A DNA stretch of 64,000 nt from Streptacidiphilus fuscans (GCF_015690355.1 NZ_JADPRT010000004.1:62001-126000); one strand, 5' to 3'; shown: positions 41,223 to 50,721, numbered from the stretch's first letter. Notes: generated by a model not told the origin, from the sequence alone. Numbers and translations are program-made.

Positions 41223-42008
41223 TCAGGCCAGGAAGCCGCGCAGCAGCGCGGCCGTGCCGGCGAGGTGTTCGCGCATCGCGGCACGCGCACCGTCCTGGTC
41301 GCCCGCCAGGATCGCCTCGACCAGCTGCTCGTGCTGGCGTTGGGAGTGGTCCAGGTTGGGCGGCAGCAGCGGTATGCAGTCGAGCAGCTCGTTGACGGTG
41401 GCGCGCACTGTCGCGTAGTGCGCGGCCACCGAGGGCGAGCCGCTGAGCTCGGCGACGGCCAGGTGCAGCCGGGTGTCGATCCGCCGGTACTCGTCGAGTG
41501 AGGCCGCGCCGGTGGCGGTGAGCAGCTCGCGCAGCAGCTCGGCCTCGGCGCCGGTGGGGCGGCGTGCGGCGCACAGCTCGGCCGCGCCGACCTCCAGGAC
41601 CTCGCGGAAGAGCAGGGTGTCCTCCAGCTGGTCGCCCAACTCCTCCGCACGGCGGCGCAGTTGCTCGCCGTCGCCCTCGGCGGCGGACGCGGCGACCGGC
41701 TGGCGGACGAACGCGCCCCCGTACCGGCCGCGGCGGACCTCGAGCACGCCCGCGTCCTGCAGCACCTTGAGCGCCTCGCGCAGCGTCACCCGGCTGATCT
41801 GGAGCCGTTCCGCGAGCTCACGCTCGGGCGGCAGCCGCTCACCGACCGGCACCAGGCCCAACCGGACCAGCTGCAACACCTTCTGGACCGTCTCCTCAAA
41901 GGTGTTGCCGGAGCGAACCGGACGCAGCACGGCCGCGTAGGCGTCGACGACGGATGCGCCGGCAGCGCTCCCGACGGCGGCGTCGGCGGACACGTCATTT
42001 TCGATCAT
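41223..42008 (-). CDS. GntR-family (FadR subfamily) regulator of the gamma-glutamylation cluster
   Basis: 261 residues. Winged helix-turn-helix near 30-95 (FEETVQKVLQLVRLGLVPVGERLPPERELAERLQISRVTLREALKVLQDAGVLEVRRGRYGGAFV) and an FCD effector domain (about 120-255) with the Asp/His metal-ligand pattern RIDTRLHLAVAELSG. ATG at 42008 with a GGGGG site upstream. Divergent from the ligase gene 90 bp away, with a GGTA-N8-TACC dyad between them, so it probably represses both the ligase operon and itself in response to the amine or its product. Confidence 0.88.
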   Translation of the reverse strand: MIENDVSADAAVGSAAGASVVDAYAAVLRPVRSGNTFEETVQKVLQLVRLGLVPVGERLPPERELAERLQISRVTLREALKVLQDAGVLEVRRGRYGGAFVRQPVAASAAEGDGEQLRRRAEELGDQLEDTLLFREVLEVGAAELCAARRPTGAEAELLRELLTATGAASLDEYRRIDTRLHLAVAELSGSPSVAAHYATVRATVNELLDCIPLLPPNLDHSQRQHEQLVEAILAGDQDGARAAMREHLAGTAALLRGFLA

Positions 42009-42029
42009 GGCACCCCCTTCCCTTTCAAT

Positions 42030-42045
42030 GGTACAAGGCCATACC
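42030..42045. promoter_or_regulatory. GntR operator candidate GGTA-N8-TACC
   Basis: An inverted repeat in the AT-rich centre of the 90-bp divergent region between the GntR gene and the glutamine-synthetase-like gene. Placement fits a FadR-type operator controlling both directions. Confidence 0.5.
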
Positions 42046-42098
42046 TTTAAAGCGCCCGACCCGGTCCACATGTCCCCATGCACCCGGAGGCACCACCC

Positions 42099-43469
42099 AT
42101 GACTTCTCAGGCGCCCCTGCAAGCGCCCCTGACGCTTGAGGCACTGCGCGGCCTCGTCGCGTCAGGCGAGATCCACACCGTAGCCCTGGCCTTCACCGAC
42201 ATGCAGGGCAGGCTTCAGGGCAAGCGCTTCGCGGCCGGCCACTTCCTGGACGAGGTGGTCGCCCACGGCAGCGAGGGCTGCGCCTACCTGCTCGCCGTGG
42301 ACGTCGAGCTCAACACCGTGCCCGGGTACACCATGGCCTCCTGGGAGACCGGCTACGGCGACTTCGTCTTCCGTCCCGACCTGGACACGCTGCGCCGGGT
42401 GCCCTGGCAGCCGGGGACCGCGTTGGTCACCGCCGACCTGGCCTGGGAGGACGGCACGCCCGTCGCCGCCTCACCCCGGCAGATCCTCAAGCGGCAGCTG
42501 GACCGCCTCGCCGAGCGCGGCCTGACCGCCTGGGCGGGCACCGAGCTCGAGTTCATCGTCTTCCGCGACACCTACGAGCAGGCCTGGGAGCGCGGCTACC
42601 GCACGCTGACCCCGGCCAACCAGTACAACGCCGACTACTCCCTCCTCGCCACCGCCCGGATCGAGCCGCTGCTGGCCCGGATCCGCAACGAGATGGGCGC
42701 CGCGGGGCTCGTCGTCGAATCCGCCAAGGGCGAGTGCAACCTTGGGCAGCACGAGATCGCCTTCCGGTACGACCGCGCGCTGACCACCTGTGACCAGCAC
42801 AGCGTCTACAAGACCGGCGCCAAGGAGATCGCCTCCCAGGAGGGCATGGCGCTCACCTTCATGGCCAAGTACGACGAGCGCGAGGGCAACAGCTGCCACA
42901 TCCACCTCTCGCTGCGCGACGCCGACGGCAGCCCCGCCTTCGCCGACGACAACGGGCACATGTCCTCGCTGATGCGGCACTTCCTCGCCGGTCAGCTGGC
43001 GGCCATGCGCGAGCTGACCCTCCTCTACGCACCCAACATCAACTCGTACAAGCGGTACCGGCCGGGCTCCTTCGCGCCGACCGCCGTGGCGTGGGGCCCC
43101 GACAACCGCACCTGTTCGCTCCGCGTCGTCGGTCACGGGCCCTCGCTGCGCTTCGAGAACCGCGCGCCCGGCGGCGACGTCAACCCCTATCTCGCCATCG
43201 CGGGCATGATCGCAGCCGGACTGCACGGCATCGAACAGCGCCTGGAACTGCCCGAACCCTGCACCGGCAACGCCTACTCCGCCGACTACGCCCACCTGCC
43301 GACGACCCTGCGCGAGGCCGCCGAGCTCTGGGCCGGAAGCGAACTCGCCAAGGCCGCCTTCGGCCCTGACGTCGTCCAGCACTACCTGACCATGGCCCAG
43401 GTCGAGCAGGACGCCTTCGACACCGCCGTCACCGACTGGGAGCGTTACCGCTCCTTCGAGCGCATGTGA
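42099..43469 (+). CDS. glnA4: Glutamine synthetase-like gamma-glutamyl-amine ligase (GlnA4-type)
   Basis: 456 residues with the glutamine synthetase fold: WAGTELEFIVFRDTYEQAW, GECNLGQHEIAFRYD, CHIHLSL, NSYKRYRPGSFAPTAVAWGPDNR and RFENRAPGGDVNPYLAIAG are the ATP, metal and glutamate loops. Sequence landmarks and the neighbours (GntR, C26 hydrolase, aldehyde dehydrogenase, SDR) match, from memory, the S. coelicolor glnA4 region (SCO1611-1615), where the ligase joins glutamate to ethanolamine. Polyamines are the alternative amine. It is not a housekeeping GlnA: the adenylylation Tyr region is absent. ATG 42099 with GGAGG 8 bp upstream. Its stop overlaps the next start. Confidence 0.83.
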   Translation: MTSQAPLQAPLTLEALRGLVASGEIHTVALAFTDMQGRLQGKRFAAGHFLDEVVAHGSEGCAYLLAVDVELNTVPGYTMASWETGYGDFVFRPDLDTLRRVPWQPGTALVTADLAWEDGTPVAASPRQILKRQLDRLAERGLTAWAGTELEFIVFRDTYEQAWERGYRTLTPANQYNADYSLLATARIEPLLARIRNEMGAAGLVVESAKGECNLGQHEIAFRYDRALTTCDQHSVYKTGAKEIASQEGMALTFMAKYDEREGNSCHIHLSLRDADGSPAFADDNGHMSSLMRHFLAGQLAAMRELTLLYAPNINSYKRYRPGSFAPTAVAWGPDNRTCSLRVVGHGPSLRFENRAPGGDVNPYLAIAGMIAAGLHGIEQRLELPEPCTGNAYSADYAHLPTTLREAAELWAGSELAKAAFGPDVVQHYLTMAQVEQDAFDTAVTDWERYRSFERM

Positions 43470-44881
43470 GCCGCCCCGTGACCACGTCTCCCCGTGACTT
43501 CGAAACTACTTCTCTCCCCGAATCCCTGACGGTATTGAACCCCGCGACCGAAGAGGTTGTCGCGGAGATCCCGACCGTTTCACCCGAACAGGTGGCCGTC
43601 GCCGTCGAACGCGCGGCGAAGGCCCAGCAGGCGTGGGCCGCGCTCGCCCCCGGCGACCGCGCGCGCCTGCTGCGCCGCTTCGCCGACGGCGTCGACGCGC
43701 GGATCGACGAGCTGGCCGACCTGGAGGTCACCGAGGCCGGGCACACCCTCGGCAACGCCCGCTGGGAGGCGGGCAACGCCCGTGACCTGTTGGAATACGC
43801 GGCAGGCGGCGTGGAGCGGCTGATAGGGCGTCAGATCCCGGTCGCCGGCGGCCTCGACGTCACCTTCCACGAGCCGCTGGGCGTCGTCGGCGTGATCGCG
43901 CCGTGGAACTTCCCGATGCCCATCGCCGCCTGGGGCTTCGCGCCCGCGCTGGCGGCCGGGAACGCGGTGCTGCTCAAGCCCGCCGAGACCACCCCGCTCA
44001 CCGCGCTGCTGCTGCAGGACATCGCGCTGGCGGCCGGTCTGCCCGAAGGGCTGTTCCAGGTGCTGCCCGGCCACGGGCGGATCACGGGGCAGGCGATCGT
44101 CGACCACCCGGGCGTGCGGAAGATCGTCTTCACCGGCTCCACGCCGGTCGGCAAGGAGATCATGTCCCGCTGCGCCTCGGGCCTGAAGCGGGTCACCCTC
44201 GAACTCGGCGGCAAGAGCCCCAACATCGTCTTCGCCGACGCCGACCTGCAGCGCGCCGCCGCCTCCGCGCCCATGGCGTTCCTCGACAACAGCGGCCAGG
44301 ACTGCTGCGCCCGCACCCGGATCCTGGTCCAGCGCGAGGTCTACGACGACTTCCTCGCGCTGGTCGCGCCCGCGATCGAGGCGGTCCGCGTCGGCGACCC
44401 GCGCGACGCGGCGACCGAGATGGGCCCGCTGATCTCCGCCGTCCAGCGCGACCGGGTCCGCTCCTACCTCACCGACGACGTCCCGGTGCTGGCCCGTGGC
44501 AAGGCCCCGGAGGGCCCCGGCTTCTGGCAGGCGCCGATGCTGCTCGCGCCCGAGGACGCGGGCTGCCGCGCCGCCACCGAGGAGATCTTCGGCCCCGTCG
44601 CCGTCGTGCTCCCCTTCGACGACGAGGCCGACGCGCTGCGGCTGGCCAACGCCACCCGCTACGGCCTCTCCGGCTCGCTCTGGACCCGCGACATCGGCCG
44701 CGCGGTGCGGATGGCGCGCGGCGTCAACGCGGGCAATCTGTCCGTCAACTCGCACAGCTCGGTCCGCTACTGGACGCCTTTCGGCGGCTTCGGCGAGTCC
44801 GGTCTCGGCCGCGAGCTCGGCCCGGACGCGCTGGCGCACTTCACCGAGACCAAGAACGTCTTCATCAGCACCGAGGATTAA
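43466..44881 (+). CDS. NAD(P)-dependent aldehyde dehydrogenase
   Basis: 471 residues. APWNFPMPIAAWG (Asn148), FTGSTPVGKEI, TLELGGKSPNIV (Glu246) and the catalytic Cys in NSGQDCC (Cys280) are the ALDH signature. In this cluster it would oxidise the aldehyde made from the gamma-glutamylated amine to the acid (inference). GTG start overlaps the ligase stop (GTGA), so the two are translationally coupled; GTG 43478 is a possible alternative. Confidence 0.88.
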   Translation: MSRPVTTSPRDFETTSLPESLTVLNPATEEVVAEIPTVSPEQVAVAVERAAKAQQAWAALAPGDRARLLRRFADGVDARIDELADLEVTEAGHTLGNARWEAGNARDLLEYAAGGVERLIGRQIPVAGGLDVTFHEPLGVVGVIAPWNFPMPIAAWGFAPALAAGNAVLLKPAETTPLTALLLQDIALAAGLPEGLFQVLPGHGRITGQAIVDHPGVRKIVFTGSTPVGKEIMSRCASGLKRVTLELGGKSPNIVFADADLQRAAASAPMAFLDNSGQDCCARTRILVQREVYDDFLALVAPAIEAVRVGDPRDAATEMGPLISAVQRDRVRSYLTDDVPVLARGKAPEGPGFWQAPMLLAPEDAGCRAATEEIFGPVAVVLPFDDEADALRLANATRYGLSGSLWTRDIGRAVRMARGVNAGNLSVNSHSSVRYWTPFGGFGESGLGRELGPDALAHFTETKNVFISTED

Positions 44882-44896
44882 GAGGACAGGAGAGAA

Positions 44897-45703
44897 GTGA
44901 CCACCACTCAGCACGAGGAGCAGCAGGCCGCCCCGGTCTGCCGTCGTCTGGTCGGCCGGACCGCCGTCGTCACCGGCGCGGGCTCCGGGATCGGCCTGGC
45001 CACCGCCCGCCGACTGGCGTCCGAGGGCGCGAACGTCGTCTGCGCGGACATCGACGAGACGGCCGGAAAGGCCGCCGCCGAGGAGGTCGGCGGACTCTTC
45101 GTCAAGGTCGACGTCACCGACGCCGAGCAGGTCGAGGCGCTGTTCAAGGCCGCCTTCGACACCTACGGCAGCGTCGACGTCGCCTTCAACAACGCGGGCA
45201 TCTCGCCGCCCGACGACGACTCCATCCTCACCACCGGCATCGACGCCTGGCGCCGGGTCCAGGAGGTCAACCTGACCTCCGTCTACCTGTGCTGCAAGGC
45301 GGCCCTGCCGTACATGCAGCGGCAGGGCAAGGGCTCGATCATCAACACGGCCAGCTTCGTGGCCAAGATGGGCGCGGCGACCTCGCAGATCTCCTACACC
45401 GCCTCCAAGGGCGGGGTGTTGGCGATGTCCCGCGAGTTGGGCGTCCAGTTCGCCCGCGAGGGGATCCGCGTCAACGCGCTCTGCCCGGGGCCGGTGAACA
45501 CGCCGCTGCTGCAGGAGCTGTTCGCCAGTGACCCGGAGCGCGCCGCGCGCCGCCTGGTCCACATCCCGGTCGGACGGTTCGCGCACGCCGAGGAGATCGC
45601 CGCCGCGGTCGCCTTCCTCGCCAGCGACGACTCCACCTTCATCACCGCCAGTGAGTTCCTGGTCGACGGCGGGATCTCCGGCGCGTACGTCACTCCGCTC
45701 TAG
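44897..45703 (+). CDS. Short-chain dehydrogenase (FabG-like) of the gamma-glutamylation cluster
   Basis: 268 residues. TGAGSGIG (about 26-33), FNNAGISPP, NTASFVAKMG and YTASKGG (Tyr/Lys) are the classical SDR active-site motifs. Here it would oxidise the alcohol group of a gamma-glutamylated amino alcohol to the aldehyde used by the ALDH (inference); FabG-like general reductase activity cannot be excluded. GTG start with AGGAGAG upstream, 15 bp after the ALDH gene. Confidence 0.85.
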   Translation: MTTTQHEEQQAAPVCRRLVGRTAVVTGAGSGIGLATARRLASEGANVVCADIDETAGKAAAEEVGGLFVKVDVTDAEQVEALFKAAFDTYGSVDVAFNNAGISPPDDDSILTTGIDAWRRVQEVNLTSVYLCCKAALPYMQRQGKGSIINTASFVAKMGAATSQISYTASKGGVLAMSRELGVQFAREGIRVNALCPGPVNTPLLQELFASDPERAARRLVHIPVGRFAHAEEIAAAVAFLASDDSTFITASEFLVDGGISGAYVTPL

Positions 45704-45766
45704 CCACGCGGGAGCGCTGCGGAGTCACGCTCAGCCGGCACGGCCGGCACGGCCGGCACAGTCGGC

Positions 45767-46318
45767 TCAGCCGCGCTCGGTCAGCACCTCGAAGGGTTCG
45801 AGGGTGAGCTCGACCACCGGCTCGTCCCGCTGCGCGGGGATCGTCGGCGCGGGAGCCGTCTGTGCGGGGACCGTCGCGAGGACGCTCGCACCACGGTCCC
45901 CGCGACGGCTCTCGCGCAGCAGCCACCAGCCCGCGAGCAGGCCCGGCAGCATCTCCTTGGCCCGGTCGCTGACGCCGAGCAGCGCGTCGAGCGCCGACGC
46001 GTCGGCGAAGCCGAACTCGTGCCACTCCACCGCCGCGCAGACCAGCGCGAAGGCCAAGGCCAGCACGGGCAGTGAGCCGTACGGGAGCCGGGCCCGTGGC
46101 ACCCGTGCCACCAGCGGACGCAGCGCCAGCACCACGAGGACGGCGACCACCTCGACGACGACCAGCTCCTCCTGTGCCCGCGCCATGGGCGTCCCGAACC
46201 CGCCGTCCTGTGAGGCGAACTCGAAGATCGGAAGTCCCGCGCCGAGGAACACGCCGACGCTCACGCCCAGCAGGACGCGACCCCAGCGCCCGATCCGATC
46301 CGATCCGGTTCCGTTCAC
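45767..46318 (-). CDS. Membrane protein of unknown function (183 aa)
   Basis: Four hydrophobic helices (for example RWGRVLLGVSVGVFLGAGLPIFEF and LPVLALAFALVCAAVEWHEFGFAD) followed by a Pro/Ala-rich cytoplasmic tail ending PVVELTLEPFEVLTERG. GTG 46318 with GGGAGGGG upstream; longer frames upstream are non-coding. No family recognised. Converges with the SDR; a GC-rich tandem repeat (about 45732-45760) lies between and may help termination. Confidence 0.65.
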   Translation of the reverse strand: MNGTGSDRIGRWGRVLLGVSVGVFLGAGLPIFEFASQDGGFGTPMARAQEELVVVEVVAVLVVLALRPLVARVPRARLPYGSLPVLALAFALVCAAVEWHEFGFADASALDALLGVSDRAKEMLPGLLAGWWLLRESRRGDRGASVLATVPAQTAPAPTIPAQRDEPVVELTLEPFEVLTERG

Positions 46319-46490
46319 GGTGCTGCCCCTCCCACGACGCGAATCCCATGACTCGAACGTTCGCGCCACAATGTGCGGGCGATGTCCGCGCACGTCAAGA
46401 CCCGTCCCACGGTTCCGGCCCGGGAGAGCCCGGGCGGCCGGACAGGCGGAGCTGATCGGATGCTTATCGGCGGCACGGTACGTTGCCCAC

Positions 46491-47492
46491 GTGAGTGATA
46501 CGACGCCCCCACCAGCCGGCTGGTACCCGGACCCCAAGCCGGCCGATCCCGACCACATCGGCGAACGATGGTGGAACGGTTCCGAATGGACCGTCAGTAC
46601 CCGCAGCGACGAGACCACGGTGTTCATCTCGGGTGAGCCCCCGGCCGCGCCCACGCGCGGACGTCGGCGCCCGTTGGTGATCGTCGGCGTCGCGGCAGCG
46701 CTGGTCGGCGCGGGCCTCGGCACGCTCAGCACGTACCTGGTGATGCACAACGACGGCACGTCGACCACCGCGTCGAGCAGCCCGTTCGCCCAGGGCGGCA
46801 ACGGTGGCGGCGGTGGTAACGGTGGCGGAAACGGCGGGCTCGGTGGCCAGAACCCGTTCGGCAACGGCGGTGGCTCCGGTGGCGCTTCGGGCAGCACGGG
46901 CGGTTCGGGCGGTACCGGCGGCTCCGGCGGGGGCAGCGGTTCGAACACGGCGGTCGACGTCGTCGACGGCATCAGCTTCCCGGTTCCGAGCGGCTGGACC
47001 GGTGGTACGACGCAGGACGGCCACGCCTCGGCGTACTTCGGCAGCTACACCTGTTCGGGGTCGAGCAACTCCTGCTCCCTCGCGGGCGTCGACAGTGTGA
47101 CCCTGACCACTCCCGTCAGCAGCGGCGTGCAGGCCGCTGCCCAGACGGACATCGCCGCCGCGGCCAAGGAGTCCTACGGCGCCATCACCGGCCACCAGGT
47201 CCTGGAGCAGAAGGCCGTCACCGTCGCGGGCCGCTCCGGCTACCTGGTCCGCTGGCAGGTGGACGCCAAGGTCGGCAACAACGGGACGGTGGAGACCGTC
47301 GTCTTCCCGGACACGGCGGGGGACAAGCTCGTCGCTGTGCGGATGGGCTTCGACATCGCGAGCAAGGCCCCCAACGTCTCCCAGATGGACCAGATCGTCT
47401 CCGGCATCGCCGACTTCTCCGGCGGCTCGCTCACCGGCGGCGGCAGCGCGGGCTCGTCCGGGTCGTCGAGCGGCGCGCCGGGCAGCAGCTGA
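46491..47492 (+). CDS. DUF2510 protein with a single membrane helix and Gly-rich linker
   Basis: 333 residues. N-terminal DUF2510 (PPPAGWYPDPKPADPDHIGERWWNGSEWT), one membrane helix (about 62-85), a Gly/Ser-rich linker (about 100-155), and an extracytoplasmic domain with the pair SYTCSGSSNSCS. DUF2510 is a short cytoplasmic Trp-rich motif common in actinobacterial membrane proteins. GTG 46491 is preceded by TACGTT and exactly 6 nt, so it is probably leaderless. Role unknown. Confidence 0.78.
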   Translation: MSDTTPPPAGWYPDPKPADPDHIGERWWNGSEWTVSTRSDETTVFISGEPPAAPTRGRRRPLVIVGVAAALVGAGLGTLSTYLVMHNDGTSTTASSSPFAQGGNGGGGGNGGGNGGLGGQNPFGNGGGSGGASGSTGGSGGTGGSGGGSGSNTAVDVVDGISFPVPSGWTGGTTQDGHASAYFGSYTCSGSSNSCSLAGVDSVTLTTPVSSGVQAAAQTDIAAAAKESYGAITGHQVLEQKAVTVAGRSGYLVRWQVDAKVGNNGTVETVVFPDTAGDKLVAVRMGFDIASKAPNVSQMDQIVSGIADFSGGSLTGGGSAGSSGSSSGAPGSS

Positions 47493-47536
47493 CCCAGCGC
47501 GTACTGCGCGTTTGGTCTCGTACTGCTCATACGAAA

Positions 47537-47572
47537 CGGTGGCCACGATCGAATCATCGATCGTGGCCACCG
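47537..47572. terminator. Bidirectional terminator with perfect 16-bp stem
   Basis: The arm CGGTGGCCACGATCGA and its exact complement are separated by the tetraloop ATCA. It lies between the convergent DUF2510 and deaminase/aldolase genes. The repeat-rich TGATCAAGTG sequence follows it. Confidence 0.8.
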
Positions 47573-47612
47573 TCCGTTGATCAAGTGAATCAAGTGATCA
47601 GTTGACCGGTCG

Positions 47613-48827
47613 TCAGAGGAAAGTCTTTCCCTCGCCTCGGTAGGTCGGTACGGATTCGATCACTCGATCACCCTCGACCAGGTGCAGCGTGGCGAAGCGC
47701 TCGCACAGTTCGCCCGCCTTGGCGTGCCGGAACCAGACCCGGTCGCCGATCCGCAGGTCGTCGGCGGGGGAGCCGAGCAGCGGCGTCTGCACCTCGCCCG
47801 CGCCCTCCTGCGGGTCGTAGCGCAGGCCCTCCGGAAGATAGGGGACCGGCGAACGGTCCGCGCCCGCCGCGCCGGAGGCGGGGTAGCCGCCGCCGAGGAC
47901 CGTCACCACGCCCACGCCGGGACGGCGCACGACGGGCTGGGCGAAGAGCGCGGCCGGTCGGCCGCTGAAGGCGCGGTAGTTGTCGAAGAGGCGCGGGACG
48001 TACAGCCCGGAGCCGGCAGCCACCTCGGTCACGCAGCTCTCGGCGACCGTGCTCTCCACACTGCCGGTGCCGCCGCCGTTGACGAACTCCAGGTCGGCGA
48101 CCTCGCGGACGGCCCGGACCACGGCGTCGCGTCGCACCGCCAGCTCCTGCCGCGCGGTCCGCTGCATCAGCTGGACCGCCCGGGACCGGAACGGCCGCCC
48201 GGGGATGCTGTCGCCCACCCCGGCCACATGGCCCTCGTAGGCCATCAGCCCGACCACCCGGAATCCCGGCCGACGGCCGATCAGGTCCGCCAGCCCGCGC
48301 AGCGCTTCAGGTGTACGCAGCGGCGAGCGGCGCGCGCCGACCCGGATGCGCCCGCCCAGCAGGTGCAGCGCGGTGTCCAGCTCCAGACAGACCCGGATCT
48401 CCTCCGCACCGCCTTCGCGCGCCGCGTCGATCAGGTCCAGCTGGGCCGGGTCGTCGACCAGGACGCTGATCGCCCCGGCCAGCTTCGGGTCGGCCGCGAG
48501 CTCGCCGAACCGGGCGCGGTCGGCCGAGGGGTAGGCGAGCAGGATGTCGTCGAAGCCCTCGCGGGCCAGCCAGATCGACTCCTCCAGGGTGAAGCTCATG
48601 ATCCCCTGGAAGCCGTCCTTGGCCAGCACCCGTTCCAGCAGGGTCCGGCAGCGCACCGACTTGCTCGCCACCCGGATCGGCTTGCCGCTCGCGCGGCGCA
48701 CCAGGTCGGCGGCGTTGGCGTCGAACGCCTCCAGGTCGACGATCGCCAACGGGGCGTCGAGATGCGCGGTGGCACGGTCGTAACGTGCGCGGTCGGCAGC
48801 GAGGGAACCAGCGGAACGGGGCACCAT
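47613..48827 (-). CDS. PLP-dependent amino-acid deaminase/aldolase (D-threonine aldolase / alanine racemase-like fold)
   Basis: 404 residues. The alanine-racemase-type barrel has the PLP lysine in PIRVASKSVRCRTLLERVL, and a beta-domain at the C-terminus with RIGDRVWFRHAKAGELCERF, as in D-threonine aldolase and D-serine dehydratase relatives. Likely substrates are D-hydroxy amino acids. The ATG at 48827 (MVPRSAG) is preferred; an in-frame start at 48917 adds a non-conserved extension. Monocistronic. Confidence 0.82.
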   Translation of the reverse strand: MVPRSAGSLAADRARYDRATAHLDAPLAIVDLEAFDANAADLVRRASGKPIRVASKSVRCRTLLERVLAKDGFQGIMSFTLEESIWLAREGFDDILLAYPSADRARFGELAADPKLAGAISVLVDDPAQLDLIDAAREGGAEEIRVCLELDTALHLLGGRIRVGARRSPLRTPEALRGLADLIGRRPGFRVVGLMAYEGHVAGVGDSIPGRPFRSRAVQLMQRTARQELAVRRDAVVRAVREVADLEFVNGGGTGSVESTVAESCVTEVAAGSGLYVPRLFDNYRAFSGRPAALFAQPVVRRPGVGVVTVLGGGYPASGAAGADRSPVPYLPEGLRYDPQEGAGEVQTPLLGSPADDLRIGDRVWFRHAKAGELCERFATLHLVEGDRVIESVPTYRGEGKTFL

Positions 48828-48948
48828 GGGCGAAGCCTGCCACACGGAATTACCTGCGGGTAGGGGTCGGCGCGACTCGTCCGGACCGCGCCGATCCCGA
48901 CGCGGGCCGATCCCCACGCGGGCCGATCCTCACCCGGGCCAGGCCGCG

Positions 48949-49905
48949 TCAGTCGAAGGCGGATCCGACGGCCGAGGCGACGCGCTGGACCAGGCTGACG
49001 CCGCCGTCCATGCTCGGGTTGTCGTCGGAGAGCGCGGCGATCAGCAGCGTGTGGCCGTCCCGCCGCACCTCGCCGATGCTGTTGATCACCCACAGACCGG
49101 TGGCGGAGCGCGGCAGCCACCCGTTCTTCAGCGCGTACGAGCCGCCGTCCGCCGCCGCGCTGACGCCCCAGGTCTGGTCCGGCTCGACGGAGGACATCAG
49201 CGAGTCCAGATACTCCCTGGAGTCGCTGTCCAGGTGCGAGTGCGAGGTGAACACCTGTCGCAGCAACGTCAGTTGGTCGCGTGCGGTGGTCGTGGTGAGA
49301 CCCCAGTAGCCGCCGGTCCCCGCGCTGGTGTCGGTGAGGCCGAAGCGCTGGTTGGCCGCGTCCACGCCGGACGCGCCGCCCACCGCGTCGAAGAGGCTTG
49401 TCGCCGCGTCGTTGTCGCTGTTCTCGATCATCTGCTGGGCGAGCGCGCGCTCGTCAGAGTCGAGCGAGGTGCCGTTGTCCTGGTGCTGGAGCAACAGGGT
49501 GGCCAGGATGTCGACCTTGACGATGCTCGCGGTGACGAACGCGTGCCCGGTGTCGCCGCGATCGAGCGCGAGGCCGGTGCTCAGGTCGACAGCCGCGACG
49601 GCCGCATGGCCGTCCGCGCTCGCGAGCGCGGCGTCGACGCCGTCGGCGCGGAGGGTCGGAGTCGGCGTGGGAGTCGGAGTCGGTGAAGGTGTAGGAGTGG
49701 GACGGGGTGTCGGGGTCGCGGAGGGGGAGTGACGAGGCACAGGTAACGATCTCACCCTCCTCGCCCGGATCCGGGACGGAGCGGCCGAGGGCCTCGCCTC
49801 CGGTCGCCGTGCGGCCGATGCGTGCAGCAGAACCGCACACAGAACGACGGCTGTGAGCACCGTCCCCACCCCGAGGAGCACACGCCATGCACCAAGACGG
49901 ACCAT
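48949..49905 (-). CDS. Secreted or anchored serine hydrolase, class A beta-lactamase-like
   Basis: 318 residues. An N-terminal membrane helix or signal, a linker of Pro-Thr repeats (about 64-85), then a class A beta-lactamase-type domain: ASIVKVD (S-x-x-K), NSDNDAA (SDN) and KNGWLP in place of the usual KTG. There is no Glu166 omega-loop motif that I can recognise, so true beta-lactamase activity is doubtful; a peptidoglycan-related peptidase or esterase is more likely. The Pro-Thr repeat is encoded by a GGAGTC-type microsatellite. Confidence 0.82.
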   Translation of the reverse strand: MVRLGAWRVLLGVGTVLTAVVLCAVLLHASAARRPEARPSAAPSRIRARRVRSLPVPRHSPSATPTPRPTPTPSPTPTPTPTPTLRADGVDAALASADGHAAVAAVDLSTGLALDRGDTGHAFVTASIVKVDILATLLLQHQDNGTSLDSDERALAQQMIENSDNDAATSLFDAVGGASGVDAANQRFGLTDTSAGTGGYWGLTTTTARDQLTLLRQVFTSHSHLDSDSREYLDSLMSSVEPDQTWGVSAAADGGSYALKNGWLPRSATGLWVINSIGEVRRDGHTLLIAALSDDNPSMDGGVSLVQRVASAVGSAFD

Positions 49906-49979
49906 CCTGTCGACGGTAGAGAACGAGCCTGGCCGGGGCCTGGGATTCCGCTGGCGGCGGACTGGACTACGCTCGCGGG

Positions 49980-50717
49980 GTGGAGCGCAAGAACATCCCT
50001 GACCCGGGGTTCTCGGGTGACGACGGTTCAGCAGACCCCGAGTTGGCGGCGGCGTTCGCCGCGTACGCGGCCGATCCCGGCCCCGAGACGGAGACGCGGG
50101 TCCTCGCCCTGCTCGCCAAGGCCCGGCTGATGGTGCCGATCGTGGCGATCCTCGGCGAGGTCGAGACGGACGAGCACGGTCACCGCCACGAGAAGACCAG
50201 CGACATGGCCGTCCCCACCCTCCAGGCCCCCGACGGCCGCAAGGGCCTGCCGGCCTTCACCTCCCTCGACGCCCTGGCCCGCTGGCGCGCCGACGCCCGC
50301 CCGGCGCCGGTGCCGGCTCCGCAGGCGGTGCAGGCGGCGTGGAGTGAGCAGGCGGACGCCCTGCTGATCGACCTGGCCGGTCCGGTCCCCTACGAGCTGT
50401 CCGGAGCGGCGCTCCGGGCTGTCGCCGAGGGCCGCGCGCATCGTCGTCCGCTGGACGATCCGGAGATCGCGGACGAACTCCGCGCGCTCCTGGCGAAGCA
50501 TCCCGCCGTTCTGCGCGCGCACCTGCTCGCAAGCGAGCAGACGGACGCCCAACTCGTCCTCATCGCCGAGCCGGGCGCTCCGGCGGAGGCGTTCCAGGCG
50601 GTGGCCACGGACCTGGCGGACAGTCAGCTTCTGCGCATCCGCCTGGACCGTGGACTCGACCTCGCGGTCCTCGCCCCCAGCCCCTCGGAGCCGAAGGCTC
50701 CGCTGTATCAGCGGTGA
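49980..50717 (+). CDS. SseB family protein
   Basis: 245 residues. An N-terminal SseB domain (about 18-130, with LLAKARLMVPIVAIL, TSDMAVPTLQAPDGRKGLPAFTSLDALARW) and a second related domain. In streptomycetes this protein regularly lies just upstream of the DUF1844 and infC genes; its role is unknown. The GTG is preceded by TACGCT and exactly 6 nt, indicating a leaderless transcript. Confidence 0.83.
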   Translation: MERKNIPDPGFSGDDGSADPELAAAFAAYAADPGPETETRVLALLAKARLMVPIVAILGEVETDEHGHRHEKTSDMAVPTLQAPDGRKGLPAFTSLDALARWRADARPAPVPAPQAVQAAWSEQADALLIDLAGPVPYELSGAALRAVAEGRAHRRPLDDPEIADELRALLAKHPAVLRAHLLASEQTDAQLVLIAEPGAPAEAFQAVATDLADSQLLRIRLDRGLDLAVLAPSPSEPKAPLYQR

Positions 50718-50721
50718 GTCA

